Notes under the pieces: model-generated
What the model was told of the DNA's origin: nothing
The model's database searches: none
Seen by the model: the letters and a program-made list of their open reading frames with translations, nothing else
Position numbers and translations under genes: made by a program
In this document: piece by piece, positions 28,075 to 36,712 of the stretch
Position numbering within the stretch: the stretch's first letter is position 1
Layout: the number at the start of each line of letters is the position of its first letter
From: Streptomyces sp. NRRL F-2580
Lineage (GTDB): Bacteria > Actinomycetota > Actinomycetes > Streptomycetales > Streptomycetaceae
Length of the DNA: 64,000 bases
Direction: 5' to 3'
NCBI RefSeq assembly: GCF_000720115.1
Contig: NZ_JOIR01000008.1
Location: 121,763-185,762, forward strand

Positions 28075-28641
28075 TCACTCCCCCTGGTACCCGAGCTCGT
28101 CGGCGTCCTCGCCTTCCGCCTCCAGCGCGCGGCGGACCACCCGCAGGGCCATGCCCTCCGGGTATCCCTTGCGGGCGAGCATCCCGGCGAGGCGCCGGAT
28201 CCGCTTGTCGCGCTCCAGGCCCCGGGTGGCGCGGAGCTTGCGCTCCACGAGCTCCCGGGCGGTCTCCTCCTCCTGCTCGGAGTCGAGCAGTTCCAGGGCC
28301 TCCTCCACGAGGGTGGCGTGCACCCCCTTGGTCCGGAGCTCCTGGGCGAGCGCCCGGCGGGCCAGGCCCCGGCCGCGGTGTCGGGACTCGACCCACGCTC
28401 CGGCGAAGGCGGCGTCGTCGATCAGGCCCACCTCCTCGTACCGGGAGAGGACCTGCTGCGACACCTCCTCCGGGATGCCCCGCTTGTGCAGGGCGTCCGC
28501 GAGCTGGCGCCGGGTGCGCGGGCTCCCCGTGAGCAGACGCAGGCAGATCGCCCGCGCCTGCTCCTCGGGGCTCTGGGGCGGCAGTTCCTGACGGTCCTCA
28601 CGACCGCGCCTGTTCCTGCCGCCCCCTTCCTCCTCCCGCAC
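28075..28641 (-). CDS. recX: RecA regulatory protein RecX
   Basis: A 188-aa protein that binds RecA filaments and limits their activity. It shows the three-helix tandem repeats typical of RecX (ICLRLLTGSPRTRRQLADALHKRGIPEEVSQQVLSRYEEVGLIDDAAFAGAWV, about 37-88). Start GTG 28641 lies 3 bp after the recA stop, so it is co-translated from the recA message. Confidence 0.94.
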   Translation of the reverse strand: MREEEGGGRNRRGREDRQELPPQSPEEQARAICLRLLTGSPRTRRQLADALHKRGIPEEVSQQVLSRYEEVGLIDDAAFAGAWVESRHRGRGLARRALAQELRTKGVHATLVEEALELLDSEQEEETARELVERKLRATRGLERDKRIRRLAGMLARKGYPEGMALRVVRRALEAEGEDADELGYQGE

Positions 28642-28644
28642 GGG

Positions 28645-29760
28645 TCAGCTCTTGGCCACGGCGGCCTTGGCCGTCGTCTTGGCCTTCGACGCGGGGGCGG
28701 GCACGGCCGAGGCCTCGGCGGGCGCGGCGGCACCGGCGTCGGCGGGGGCCGCGGCGGCGTCCTTGCGGACACCCACGCCCAGCTTCTCCTTGATCTTCCG
28801 CTCGATCTCGTTGGCGAGATCGGGGTTGTCCTTCAGGAAGTTACGGGCGTTCTCCTTGCCCTGGCCGAGCTGGTCGCCCTCGTACGTGTACCAGGCACCG
28901 GCCTTGCGCACGAAGCCGTGCTCCACGCCCATGTCGATCAGTCCGCCCTCGCGGCTGATGCCCTGGCCGTAGAGGATGTCGAACTCGGCCTGCTTGAACG
29001 GGGGCGCGACCTTGTTCTTGACGACCTTGACGCGGGTGCGGTTACCGACCGCGTCCGTGCCGTCCTTCAGCGTCTCGATGCGGCGGATGTCGAGGCGCAC
29101 GGAGGCGTAGAACTTCAGCGCGCGGCCACCGGTGGTGGTCTCCGGCGAGCCGAACATCACACCGATCTTCTCGCGGAGCTGGTTGATGAAGATCGCGGTG
29201 GTCTTGGACTGGTTGAGCGCACCGGTGATCTTCCGGAGCGCCTGGCTCATCAGTCGGGCCTGGAGACCCACGTGCGAGTCGCCCATCTCACCCTCGATCT
29301 CCGCGCGCGGCACCAGGGCCGCCACGGAGTCGATGACGATCAGGTCGAGGGCACCGGAGCGGACGAGCATGTCCACGATCTCCAGCGCCTGCTCGCCGGT
29401 GTCCGGCTGCGACAGGATGAGGTTGTCGGTGTCGACGCCGAGGGCCTTCGCGTACTCGGGGTCGAGCGCGTGCTCGGCGTCCACGAAGGCGACGGTGCCG
29501 CCGGCCTTCTGCGCGTTGGCCACGGCGTGCAGGGTCAGGGTCGTCTTACCGGAGGACTCCGGCCCGTACACCTCGATCACGCGGCCGCGGGGCAGCCCGC
29601 CGACGCCGAGCGCGATGTCCAGCGCGGTCGACCCGGTGGGGATGACCTCGATGGGGTCGTTCGGCTTGTCGCCGAGGCGCATGACCGCACCCTTGCCGAA
29701 TTGCCGTTCAATCTGTGCGAGCGCGGCGTCGAGAGCCTTCTCGCGGTCGGTGCCTGCCAT
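28645..29760 (-). CDS. recA: Recombinase RecA
   Basis: DNA strand-exchange recombinase and SOS co-protease. The 371-aa form starting [24 protein letters not shown] is chosen from ATG 29760 behind GGTGGAA; a longer in-frame start is not needed. Walker [11 protein letters not shown] (about 68-77), [10 protein letters not shown], loop regions and the conserved C-terminal core are complete, with an Ala/Lys/Pro tail typical of Streptomyces. It leads the recA-recX operon. Confidence 0.97.
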   Translation of the reverse strand: MAGTDREKALDAALAQIERQFGKGAVMRLGDKPNDPIEVIPTGSTALDIALGVGGLPRGRVIEVYGPESSGKTTLTLHAVANAQKAGGTVAFVDAEHALDPEYAKALGVDTDNLILSQPDTGEQALEIVDMLVRSGALDLIVIDSVAALVPRAEIEGEMGDSHVGLQARLMSQALRKITGALNQSKTTAIFINQLREKIGVMFGSPETTTGGRALKFYASVRLDIRRIETLKDGTDAVGNRTRVKVVKNKVAPPFKQAEFDILYGQGISREGGLIDMGVEHGFVRKAGAWYTYEGDQLGQGKENARNFLKDNPDLANEIERKIKEKLGVGVRKDAAAAPADAGAAAPAEASAVPAPASKAKTTAKAAVAKS

Positions 29761-29803
29761 GGGTTCCACCCGGTTTGCTTGAGTCGATCGCTTCACGCCA
29801 TTG

Positions 29804-29826
29804 ACGCTAATGCCTGCCACTGACAA
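29804..29826 (-). promoter_or_regulatory. RecA-NDp (PafBC-type) promoter of recA
   Basis: On the minus strand the sequence reads TTGTCAGTGG, seven bases, then TAGCGT. This is the RecA-independent DNA-damage promoter motif of actinobacteria, bound by PafBC with the housekeeping sigma factor. It lies 44 bp upstream of the recA ATG. Confidence 0.8.
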
Positions 29827-29865
29827 TGCGCCTCCACGACCGGTTCGGCTGTGGATAACTCATCA

Positions 29866-29877
29866 GAATGGATGTTC
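29866..29877 (-). promoter_or_regulatory. SOS (Cheo/LexA) box of recA
   Basis: GAACATCCATTC on the minus strand matches the GAAC-N4-GTTC LexA box at all but one arm base. This variant has been described upstream of Streptomyces recA, as I recall. It lies about 40 bp upstream of the RecA-NDp motif, so recA would have both damage-response routes. Confidence 0.6.
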
Positions 29878-30028
29878 GATTTCCCTGTCAAGCGCACCAC
29901 GCCCAACCCCCGGTTCCGGCCGGAGGCCGGCGTCTCAGATGATCCGGTCCCCATGGAGCGTGCCGCCAGGACCCAGGACGGCGGGCAGAGCGGCTCGACT
30001 GGCTGCCTCCACACCGGCCGCACGCGAA

Positions 30029-30064
30029 CGCCCCGTGACATCGGCGGTCCGATGTCACGGGGCG
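30029..30064 (-). terminator. Terminator hairpin after the oxidoreductase gene
   Basis: Two perfect 15-base arms (30029-30043, 30050-30064; CGCCCCGTGACATCG and complement) with a six-base loop, 27 bp beyond the oxidoreductase stop. The rest of 29878-30028 between this hairpin and the recA control region shows no gene. Confidence 0.75.
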
Positions 30065-30090
30065 GCCTCGGACGGCAGCCGTCCGGACGG

Positions 30091-31221
30091 CTACCGGCTG
30101 AGCGACCTGAGCGCCGCAGCGTCGTACGGCTTCAGCTCGTCGAAGCGGTTGCCGAGGACCTTCGCCGCCCACTGCGGGTCCTGGAGCAGCGCCCGGCCGA
30201 CGGCGACCATGTCGAACTCGTCGCGTTCCATGCGGTCCAGGAGATTGTCGATGTCGCCGAGCGCCGCGCCCTCGCCGGCGAAGGCGCGGAGGAAGTCGCC
30301 GTCGAGGCCGACCGAACCGACGGTGATGGTCGGCCGGCCGGTGAGCTTCTTGGTCCAGCCCGCCAGGTTCAGGTCCGAGCCCTCGAACTCCGGGAGCCAG
30401 TAGCGCCGGGTGGAGGCGTGGAACACGTCGACGCCCGCCGCCGCCAGCGGGGCCAGGATCGCCTCCAGCTCCTGCGGGGTCTGCGCGAGCCGTGCGTCGT
30501 AGGCCTCCTGCTTCCACTGCGAGTAGCGGAAGATCACCGGGAAGTCGGCAGGGACGCGCTCGCGGACCGCGGCCACGATCTCCGCGGCGAACTTCGTACG
30601 GGCCACCGCGTCGCCGCCGTAGGCGTCGGTGCGGCGGTTGGTCCGCTCCCACAGGAACTGGTCGAGCAGGTAGCCGTGGGCGCCGTGCAGCTCGACGCCG
30701 TCGAAGCCGATCCGCTCGGCCTCCGCGGCGGCGTCGGCGAACGCGCCGATGACGTCGTCGAGGTCGGCGCGGGTCATCGCCTTGCCGGTCCCCTCGGTGC
30801 CGTCGACGCGGATGCCGGAGGGGCCGACGGCGGGGGCGTCGGCATACGGCGCCTCGCCCTGCTTGCGCACCATGCCTATGTGCCACAGCTGAGGCACGAT
30901 CGTGCCGCCCGCCTCGTGCACGGCCGCGGCGACCTTCTCCCAGCCGGCCAGCTGGTCCTCACCGTGGAACCGCGGCACCCGGTCGCTCTGCCCGGCGGAG
31001 TCGTGGCCGACGTAGGTGCCCTCGGTGACGATCAGGCCGACGCCCGCGGCGGCCCGGCTGGCGTAGTACGCCCGCACGTCCTCGCCGGGCACACCGCCGG
31101 GTGAGAACATCCGCGTCATCGGCGCCATCGCGATGCGGTTGGGGACGGTCAGGCCGTTCAGCCGGACGGGCCGGGACAGGATCTCGGCCGCGCGGGAGGC
31201 GGTGGACGTGGTGACGGTCAT
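30091..31221 (-). CDS. NADH:flavin oxidoreductase (Old Yellow Enzyme family)
   Basis: A 376-aa FMN enzyme. The TIM barrel begins VRLNGLTVPNRIAMAPMTR (about 18-36), has HGAHGYLLDQFLWERTNRRTDAYGG (about 183-207, substrate and FMN contacts), and ends with VAVGRALLQDPQWAAKV. It likely reduces activated C=C bonds using NAD(P)H. Start ATG 31221 lies behind GGAGGA. It is divergent from a MarR regulator that likely represses it; such pairs commonly respond to electrophiles. Confidence 0.93.
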   Translation of the reverse strand: MTVTTSTASRAAEILSRPVRLNGLTVPNRIAMAPMTRMFSPGGVPGEDVRAYYASRAAAGVGLIVTEGTYVGHDSAGQSDRVPRFHGEDQLAGWEKVAAAVHEAGGTIVPQLWHIGMVRKQGEAPYADAPAVGPSGIRVDGTEGTGKAMTRADLDDVIGAFADAAAEAERIGFDGVELHGAHGYLLDQFLWERTNRRTDAYGGDAVARTKFAAEIVAAVRERVPADFPVIFRYSQWKQEAYDARLAQTPQELEAILAPLAAAGVDVFHASTRRYWLPEFEGSDLNLAGWTKKLTGRPTITVGSVGLDGDFLRAFAGEGAALGDIDNLLDRMERDEFDMVAVGRALLQDPQWAAKVLGNRFDELKPYDAAALRSLSR

Positions 31222-31270
31222 GCGGGTCCTCCGGTGTGAGGCTGTGGCTCGTCGGGGTGACAACGAGAAG

Positions 31271-31292
31271 TGCATAGTACACACGCTATGTA
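31271..31292. promoter_or_regulatory. Candidate MarR operator in the divergent region
   Basis: TGCATAG-N8-CTATGTA is a seven-base inverted repeat with one mismatch, set in an AT-rich patch between the oxidoreductase and MarR genes. Size and placement suit a MarR-dimer operator overlapping both promoters. Confidence 0.5.
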
Positions 31293-31381
31293 TCATGCAT
31301 ATTGCCGTGGAGGCCGGCCCGCGGAGGTTCACCAGTCCGCCGGTCCGCGATAATGGAGCGCCGGAGGGAGCGGGAGGCGCA

Positions 31382-31858
31382 GTGCTGGAGAAACTGGAGC
31401 GGGAGCTGATGCTGCTCTCGCGGCACCAGGTGCTCGCCCGGCGAGAGCGCGACCCCGAGCGCCTGGAGCGGTCGGCGTACCTGCTGCTCAGCCGGATCGA
31501 CACGCAAGGCCCCATGTCCATAGGGCAGCTGGCGGAGGCCTTCGGGCTCGACACCTCGACCGTGAACCGCCAGACGGCCGCGCTGCTGCGCTGCGGACTG
31601 GCCGAGCGCGTCGCGGACCCGGACGGCGGCATGGCCCGCAAGCTCCGCATCACCGTCGAAGGCGGCCGCCGGCTCGCCGAAGACCGCGAGGTCAACCGTT
31701 CCTGCCTGGCCCGGGTGGTCGCCGACTGGTCCCCCGAGGAAGTACGGGAGCTGGAGGAAGCCCTGCTCCGCCTCAACCGCAGCGCCGAGGCCCTCGAAGG
31801 ACGGTACTGGCCGCGCACGGAGGAAGACGGGGGCCCTTCCACGTGCTCTGCGCCGTGA
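31382..31858 (+). CDS. MarR-family transcriptional regulator
   Basis: A 158-aa winged-helix repressor: LSRIDTQGPMSIGQLAEAFGLDTSTVNRQTAALLRCGLAERVADP (about 37-82) is the recognition and wing region, flanked by dimerisation helices. Start GTG 31382 is preceded by GGGAGG. It is divergent from the flavin oxidoreductase gene, its probable target. A small hypothetical gene follows 11 bp after its stop. Confidence 0.9.
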   Translation: MLEKLERELMLLSRHQVLARRERDPERLERSAYLLLSRIDTQGPMSIGQLAEAFGLDTSTVNRQTAALLRCGLAERVADPDGGMARKLRITVEGGRRLAEDREVNRSCLARVVADWSPEEVRELEEALLRLNRSAEALEGRYWPRTEEDGGPSTCSAP

Positions 31859-31869
31859 AAGGCTGAGGC

Positions 31870-32190
31870 ATGGCCCATCACCTGCGGTTCTTCTTCGAAT
31901 ACGGCGTCGACACGCCGTTGTGGCCGGGCCCGTCGGACGTACCCGCCCTCGACAGCCCGTACGGGTACCCCTGCGCCCCGGAGAAACTGCCCATCACCGC
32001 GGTCGCCGGCAACGAGCTCACGCGACTCGCCGAGCTTTACCAGTCCTCACTCGACTGGGACCACCCGACGGGTCCTTCGCCCTGGACCCGTGAGCAGCAG
32101 GAGTCGTTCCGGTGTGAGGCCGATGCGGCACTGGAGGCGTTGCGCCGCGAGCTGGGCGACGGCTGGACGGTTGAGGACCGAAGGGGCTGA
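31870..32190 (+). CDS. Conserved Streptomyces hypothetical protein
   Basis: A 106-aa soluble protein beginning MAHHLRFFFEYGVDTPLWPG, rich in aromatics in its N-terminal half and helical after residue 50 (LTRLAELYQSSLDWDHP). I cannot assign a function, though the type is familiar as a conserved Streptomyces protein. GGCTGAGGC lies before ATG 31870, which is 11 bp after the MarR stop, so the two are likely co-transcribed. Confidence 0.7.
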   Translation: MAHHLRFFFEYGVDTPLWPGPSDVPALDSPYGYPCAPEKLPITAVAGNELTRLAELYQSSLDWDHPTGPSPWTREQQESFRCEADAALEALRRELGDGWTVEDRRG

Positions 32191-32197
32191 GCCACGC

Positions 32198-32250
32198 CCG
32201 CGGCCGACACCCGGCAGCCGACACCCGGCAGCCGACAGCCGACAGCCGAC
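32198..32250. repeat. Short tandem repeats CGACACCCGGCAGC / CGACAGC
   Basis: Two copies of a 14-bp unit are followed by three copies of a 7-bp derivative (GCCGACA). The 149-bp gap 32191-32339 holds only this repeat and no gene. It lies between convergent genes, and part of it could form a hairpin. Confidence 0.6.
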
Positions 32251-32339
32251 AAGAGTGCGCAGCCGGCCGGCTGTGGCGCGCGGCCGCAGGAGCCCCCGCC
32301 CAGCCCCCGGGCGGGAGCCAGGCCCGTCCGGGCGCGGGG

Positions 32340-32792
32340 TCAGCTCACGGCCTGCTTGACCAGCGCCGCGATCCGCTCCTCCACCTCGGCCGTCACCTCG
32401 GTCAGGGCGAAGCCGGCCGCCCACATCGCGCCCTCGTCCAGCTTGGCCTGGTCGCTGAAACCGAGGGTGGCGTACCGCGCCTTGAACTTCTCCGCGCTCT
32501 GGAAGAAGCAGACGACCTTGCCGTCCAGGGCGTAGGAGGGCATCCCGTACCAGAGCTTCGGCGCGAGGGCCGGGGCACTGGCCGTGACGACGGCGTGCAC
32601 GCGCTCGGCCATGATCCGGTCCGAGTCCTGCATCTCGGCGATCTTCGCGAGGACGTCCCGCTCCGCCTCCGCCGCCTTGTCCGCGCGCGAGCCACGGCGC
32701 GCGGCCGCCTTCAGCTCCTGGGCATGGTCCTTCATCGCGGCCCGCTCCTCGGCCGTGAATCCCTCGTGCGTGCTGCCGCTGGTCTCGCTCAT
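32340..32792 (-). CDS. DUF1801-family protein
   Basis: A 150-aa protein with an N-terminal charged helix region and a C-terminal DUF1801/YdhG-like fold ([36 protein letters not shown], about 83-118). Function is unknown in this family. ATG 32792 follows GGGGGAG. No operon partner is evident; the next gene rightward is divergent. Confidence 0.85.
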   Translation of the reverse strand: MSETSGSTHEGFTAEERAAMKDHAQELKAAARRGSRADKAAEAERDVLAKIAEMQDSDRIMAERVHAVVTASAPALAPKLWYGMPSYALDGKVVCFFQSAEKFKARYATLGFSDQAKLDEGAMWAAGFALTEVTAEVEERIAALVKQAVS

Positions 32793-32982
32793 GACGGATC
32801 TCCCCCTTGAGGTTCTCGATGCGCGCGCCTTGGGAGAGACCATAAGCCCGCCCACTGACACGGCCCCTGTCGAGGCGTCACAAGGAAGGGACGCGCAACA
32901 GCGTTTGTCCACGGCTTGGTTGCGAGGAGCGGGCAGCACGCAGCGGGCAGCCGATCGCCGCAAGCGCGAGCAGGCCGACTGA

Positions 32983-33024
32983 CAACCCAGGGTTGACACT
33001 CTCTCGACTGTCAACCTACGGTTG
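32983..33024. promoter_or_regulatory. Paired operators CAACC-N3-GGTTG over a leaderless promoter
   Basis: Two perfect inverted repeats, CAACC-CAG-GGTTG (32983-32995) and CAACC-TAC-GGTTG (33012-33024), are 29 bp apart. The first overlaps a -35 TTGACA (32993-32998), the second the -10 region (TACGGT, 33017-33022). Transcription would begin at or near ATG 33030. The layout is that of a repressor-controlled promoter. Confidence 0.65.
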
Positions 33025-33029
33025 CACCC

Positions 33030-33788
33030 ATGACGAACCCTCCCGTGGAACCCGTTCGCATGACCAATCCGGTCCGCCTCGACGACCTGATCGAGGCCAT
33101 CAACAAGGTTCACACCGACCCCCTGGAGCAGCTCAGCGGCGCCGTCGTCGCCGCCGAGGCCCTCGGGGACGTCGCGGACCACCTCATCGGCCACTTCGTC
33201 GACCAGGCCCGCCGCTCCGGCGCCTCCTGGACCGACATCGGCCGCAGCATGGGCGTCACCCGCCAGGCGGCCCAGAAGCGCTTCGTGCCCAAGGCGGACA
33301 AGGAGGGTGCCGCCGCGCTCGACCCGAACGCGGGCTTCGGCCGCTTCACCGCCCGCGCCCGCGACGTCGTGGTGACCGCGCAGAACGAGGCCCGCGCCGC
33401 CGGCGGCACCGAGATCCGCACCGACCACCTGGTCCTGGGCCTGCTGGCCGAGCCCGAGAGCTTCGCGGGTCTCGCCCTGGGCGCCCAGGGGGTCGCGGCG
33501 GACGACGTACGCGCCGCCGTGGCCGCCGTACTGCCGCCTCCCCAGGCGGAGGTCCCCGACCTCATCCCCTTCGACGCGTCCGCGAAGAAGGCCTTGGAGC
33601 TCACCTTCCGGGAAGCCCTGCGCCTGGGTCACGACTACGTCGGCACCGAGCACATCCTGCTCGCGCTGCTGGAGCTGGAGAACGGCGAGGGCCCGCTGAG
33701 CGGCCTCGGCATGCGCAAGGCCGCCGCCGAGGCGACCGTCATCGAAGCCGTGGAAAGCGCACTCGGCGCCGCCGGGGACGCGCCGTAG
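33030..33788 (+). CDS. Clp N-terminal (Clp_N) domain protein with internal helix-turn-helix
   Basis: A 252-aa protein. Residues about 60-85 ([23 protein letters not shown]) form a helix-turn-helix. A Clp_N domain pair follows ([37 protein letters not shown], about 107-143, and [30 protein letters not shown]). There is no AAA module, so it is not a chaperone ATPase. It may be a DNA-binding regulator that senses ClpC-type substrates. ATG 33060 behind GTGGAA is an alternative start. Its 3' end overlaps the convergent AI-2E gene by 50 bp. Confidence 0.88.
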   Translation: MTNPPVEPVRMTNPVRLDDLIEAINKVHTDPLEQLSGAVVAAEALGDVADHLIGHFVDQARRSGASWTDIGRSMGVTRQAAQKRFVPKADKEGAAALDPNAGFGRFTARARDVVVTAQNEARAAGGTEIRTDHLVLGLLAEPESFAGLALGAQGVAADDVRAAVAAVLPPPQAEVPDLIPFDASAKKALELTFREALRLGHDYVGTEHILLALLELENGEGPLSGLGMRKAAAEATVIEAVESALGAAGDAP

Positions 33789-35040
33789 AGAAATCGGCCG
33801 CCTCCGTCAGCGCGTAGCGCTTCACGTACGCGCCGAGGAAGGCCTGCAGCGTGGCGACGGCCGGGATCGCGATGAGCGCCCCGACCGCGCCCAGCAGGGC
33901 GGTGCCCGCGATGACCGATCCGAAGGCGACCGCCGGATGGATGTCCACGGTCTTCGAGGTCAGCTTGGGCTGCAGGACGTAGTTCTCGAACTGCTGGTAC
34001 ACCACGACGAAACCGAGGACGTACAGCGCGTACCAGGGGTCGACGGTGAAGGCGATCAGAACCGGTAGCGCACCCGCGAGATAGGTGCCGATGGTGGGGA
34101 CGAACTGGGAGACCAGACCCACCCACATCGCGAGGGCGGGCGCGTACGGCACCCCGAGGACCGCCAGCACGATGTAGGTGGCGATACCGGAGATCAGCGC
34201 CATCAGCCCGCGCGAGTAGAGGTAGCCGCCCGTCTTGGCGACGGCGATCTCCCAGGCGCGCAGCACCTCGTCCTGCTTGGCGGGCGGCAGTACGGAGCAC
34301 AGGGCGCGCCGCAGCCTCGGTCCGTCGGCGGCGAAGTAGAAGGAGAACAGTCCGATCGTCAGCAGCTTGAAGAGTCCGCCGAGCACCGTGGCGGAGACGT
34401 CGAGCACGCCGGACGCGCTGTTCTGCACGTACTTGCGCAGCCAGTCGGAGCGCAGCACGCTCTCCTGGATCTCCAGCCGGGAGAGTTCGGTGTGGAAGGC
34501 GGAGTTGATCGCTTTGATCACCGAGTCGAGATAACCCGGGAAGCCCTCGACCATGGCGACGATCTGCCCGGCGAGCAGCGAGCCGAGCAGCGTGAGGAAG
34601 CCGGCGGTCACGATGCACAACGCGAGGAACATCACGAAGGTGGCGAGCCCGCGGCGCACGCCGCGGGCCGCCATCCCGGACACCGCCGGTTCGATCGCGA
34701 GTGCGAGGAAGAACGCGATCAGGATGTTGACGAGGAGGCCGATGAGCTGGTGGAAGGCCCAGCTGCCGAGCTGGAAGCAGGCGACGAGCGCCAGGACGAG
34801 GATCACGGCGCGCGGCAGCCAGCGCGGCATCCGCGCCTCCGCCCCTTCGGGGGCGGCGGGGACCGCTCCGGCCGGGGGGACGCCCGCCCCGCCGGGTCCG
34901 GCCTGCGGGACGGGGCCGCCGGGGGCTACCGGACGCCGGGAGCCGCCGGGGCCTTCACCGGCGCTTCCGGCACGCGCATCGCCCGGATCGGGGACGTCGG
35001 CGGTCTGGTCGTCGGTCGTCGTCTCATCACTGGCTGCCAC
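33739..35040 (-). CDS. AI-2E/PerM family transporter
   Basis: A 433-aa inner-membrane protein. A Pro/Gly/Ala-rich cytoplasmic N-terminus of about 70 residues is followed by about seven or eight TM segments, including [35 protein letters not shown] and [25 protein letters not shown], hallmarks of the AI-2E/PerM family. The cargo is unknown in Streptomyces. GTG start at 35040. It is antisense to the last 50 bp of the Clp_N gene. Confidence 0.88.
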   Translation of the reverse strand: MAASDETTTDDQTADVPDPGDARAGSAGEGPGGSRRPVAPGGPVPQAGPGGAGVPPAGAVPAAPEGAEARMPRWLPRAVILVLALVACFQLGSWAFHQLIGLLVNILIAFFLALAIEPAVSGMAARGVRRGLATFVMFLALCIVTAGFLTLLGSLLAGQIVAMVEGFPGYLDSVIKAINSAFHTELSRLEIQESVLRSDWLRKYVQNSASGVLDVSATVLGGLFKLLTIGLFSFYFAADGPRLRRALCSVLPPAKQDEVLRAWEIAVAKTGGYLYSRGLMALISGIATYIVLAVLGVPYAPALAMWVGLVSQFVPTIGTYLAGALPVLIAFTVDPWYALYVLGFVVVYQQFENYVLQPKLTSKTVDIHPAVAFGSVIAGTALLGAVGALIAIPAVATLQAFLGAYVKRYALTEAADFSTARPRRRRVRFPRLR

Positions 35041-35094
35041 GCCACCAAGTCTGGCCCACCGACCGCACGAACCACGAAGTGGTGCGCGGCGGCG

Positions 35095-35289
35095 TCAGCG
35101 CAGCGAGGCCGGCACGTCCATCGCCGAACACACGGCACGCCACACGTCCTTGGCCTCCCAGCCCGCGTCCAGCGCCTGGTGGACGGTCCGCCCGCCCAGT
35201 TCGGTCATGACGTGGTCCCGTGCGAAGGAGTCGGCGTAGCCCGCGCCGAAGTGCTCGGCCATCCGCTCCCAGAAAATCGTCAACCGCAT
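35095..35289 (-). CDS. DUF3046 protein
   Basis: A 64-aa protein, MRLTIFWERMAEHFGAGYADSF then HVMTELGGRTVHQALDAGWEAKDVWRAVC, matching actinobacterial DUF3046. The family often sits near recA-recX in actinobacteria. The function is unknown; the small acidic/aromatic helical fold suggests a partner protein. ATG 35289. Confidence 0.88.
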   Translation of the reverse strand: MRLTIFWERMAEHFGAGYADSFARDHVMTELGGRTVHQALDAGWEAKDVWRAVCSAMDVPASLR

Positions 35290-35370
35290 GCCCCCAGTAT
35301 CCCGCCCCGGGAGAGTGCACCGGCCGCGTTCGCCCCTCCCGGCCGCACCGCCGCGTCCTACGTTGCACGC

Positions 35371-36435
35371 ATGCCCGGAGACGAAGCTTCCTCGCAGACG
35401 TCGCAGACCCCACGGCCCACGCAGGCCACGCGGGCCACTCAGGCCCCACAGTCCGCGCAGAGTCCGCAGAGCCCCGAGAACCCACAGAGCCCGCAGAGCC
35501 CGCAGAGCCCGCTGGCCCGCGCCGAGCAGTTCATCTGGCTCACGGCCCGCGTACTGGAGCAGCGGCGGTTCGCGTACCACTTCCTCGGCGGGGACGCCGA
35601 CCCGGTGGACACCGCCCTCGGCTCCTACCTCAACGGCGACGGCGGCTACGGTCACGCCCTCGACCCGGATCTGCGCGGCCCGCTCAGCCAGCCCCTGCAC
35701 ACCGCGCACGCGCTGCGCGTGCTGGACAGCCTGGGCCGCTGCGCCGGGCAGCGCATCGAGCGGCTCTGCCGCCACCTGACCGGGGTCTCCACCCCGGACG
35801 GCGCGCTCCCGGTGGTCTCCCCGGCCCCGCGGGCCTACCCGGCGGCCCCGTACCACCCGACGTACGACGCCCCGCCGGGCGAACTGCTGACCACGGGCCC
35901 GGTCGTCGGCCTGCTGCACCGCAACCGGGTCTGGCACGCCTGGCTCTTCCGGGCCACCGACTTCTGCTGGGACCGGGTCGAGGGCCTGCGCCACTCGCAT
36001 CCGTACGAGGTCCAGAGCGCGGTGGCCTTCCTCGACGGCGTCCCTGACCGGGCGCGCGCCGCGGCGGCCGCGGACCGGCTGGGCCGGCTGGTGCGCGAGC
36101 AGCGGCTCGTGGTGCTGGACCCGCGGCGGCGGCCGGAGTACCCGCCGGCCCCGGGCTACGCGCCGGGCGAGCAGCTGTTCCCGCACGACTTCGCACGGCG
36201 GCCCGAGTCGCTGGCCCGCGGCTGGTTCACGGACGAGGAGATGCGCCGCTCGCTGGACTTCCTGGCCGCCGCCCAGCAGGTGGACGGCGGCTGGCCGGTC
36301 CGCCGCGAGGCCTGGGCGCCGGGGAGCTCGCTGGAGCGGCGGCCGATCGCCACGCTGGAGGCCTTGCTGACCCTGCGGGCGTACGGGCGCCTGCCGGACG
36401 GGATCAGCCGCCCAGGACCCGTACCCCCGCGGTGA
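35371..36435 (+). CDS. Terpenoid-cyclase-like alpha/alpha-barrel protein, unknown function
   Basis: A 354-aa protein. A Gln/Ser/Pro-rich low-complexity N-terminus (about 1-47, with SPQSPQSP repeats) precedes an alpha/alpha-toroid fold: SYLNGDGGYGHALDPDLRGP (about 90-109) and FLAAAQQVDGGWPVRREAW (about 297-315), QW-like repeats seen in prenyltransferase/squalene cyclase-like proteins. The DxDD cyclase motif is not seen, so enzymatic activity is doubtful. ATG 35371. Its end overlaps azlD by 32 bp on the opposite strand. Confidence 0.75.
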   Translation: MPGDEASSQTSQTPRPTQATRATQAPQSAQSPQSPENPQSPQSPQSPLARAEQFIWLTARVLEQRRFAYHFLGGDADPVDTALGSYLNGDGGYGHALDPDLRGPLSQPLHTAHALRVLDSLGRCAGQRIERLCRHLTGVSTPDGALPVVSPAPRAYPAAPYHPTYDAPPGELLTTGPVVGLLHRNRVWHAWLFRATDFCWDRVEGLRHSHPYEVQSAVAFLDGVPDRARAAAAADRLGRLVREQRLVVLDPRRRPEYPPAPGYAPGEQLFPHDFARRPESLARGWFTDEEMRRSLDFLAAAQQVDGGWPVRREAWAPGSSLERRPIATLEALLTLRAYGRLPDGISRPGPVPPR

Positions 36436-36712
36436 CGACGACGGCGGCCGCGACCACGACCAGGAACGGGGCCCGCAGCAGCAGCGCCAGCCCGGCGGCG
36501 GCGAGCCCGGCGGCGCGGGCGTCGACGACGAGGGCGGACCCGGTGCTGAAGGTCTGCTGGGCGGTGAGCGCGGCGAGCAGCGCGACCGGCAGCAGGGCGG
36601 CCAGCCGGCGCACCGTCGGCCGCTCCAGGGCTCCGGCGGGGACGAGCAGCCCGGCGAGCTTGACGGCGTAGCAGCCGACGACCGTGATGGCGATGGCGAT
36701 CCAGACGTTCAC
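36404..36712 (-). CDS. azlD: AzlD branched-chain amino acid exporter subunit
   Basis: A 102-aa membrane protein with four hydrophobic spans, the small partner of AzlC in branched-chain amino acid export. The sequence VWIAIAITVVGCYAVKLAGLLVPAG at the start and RAPFLVVVAAAVVVTAGVRVL at the end fit AzlD. GTG 36712 overlaps the azlC stop as GTGA. Confidence 0.88.
   Translation of the reverse strand: MNVWIAIAITVVGCYAVKLAGLLVPAGALERPTVRRLAALLPVALLAALTAQQTFSTGSALVVDARAAGLAAAGLALLLRAPFLVVVAAAVVVTAGVRVLGG

Noticed and set aside
29793..30041. An 82-codon frame upstream of recA
   Set aside because: It covers the recA control elements, has biased random composition and lacks a ribosome site.
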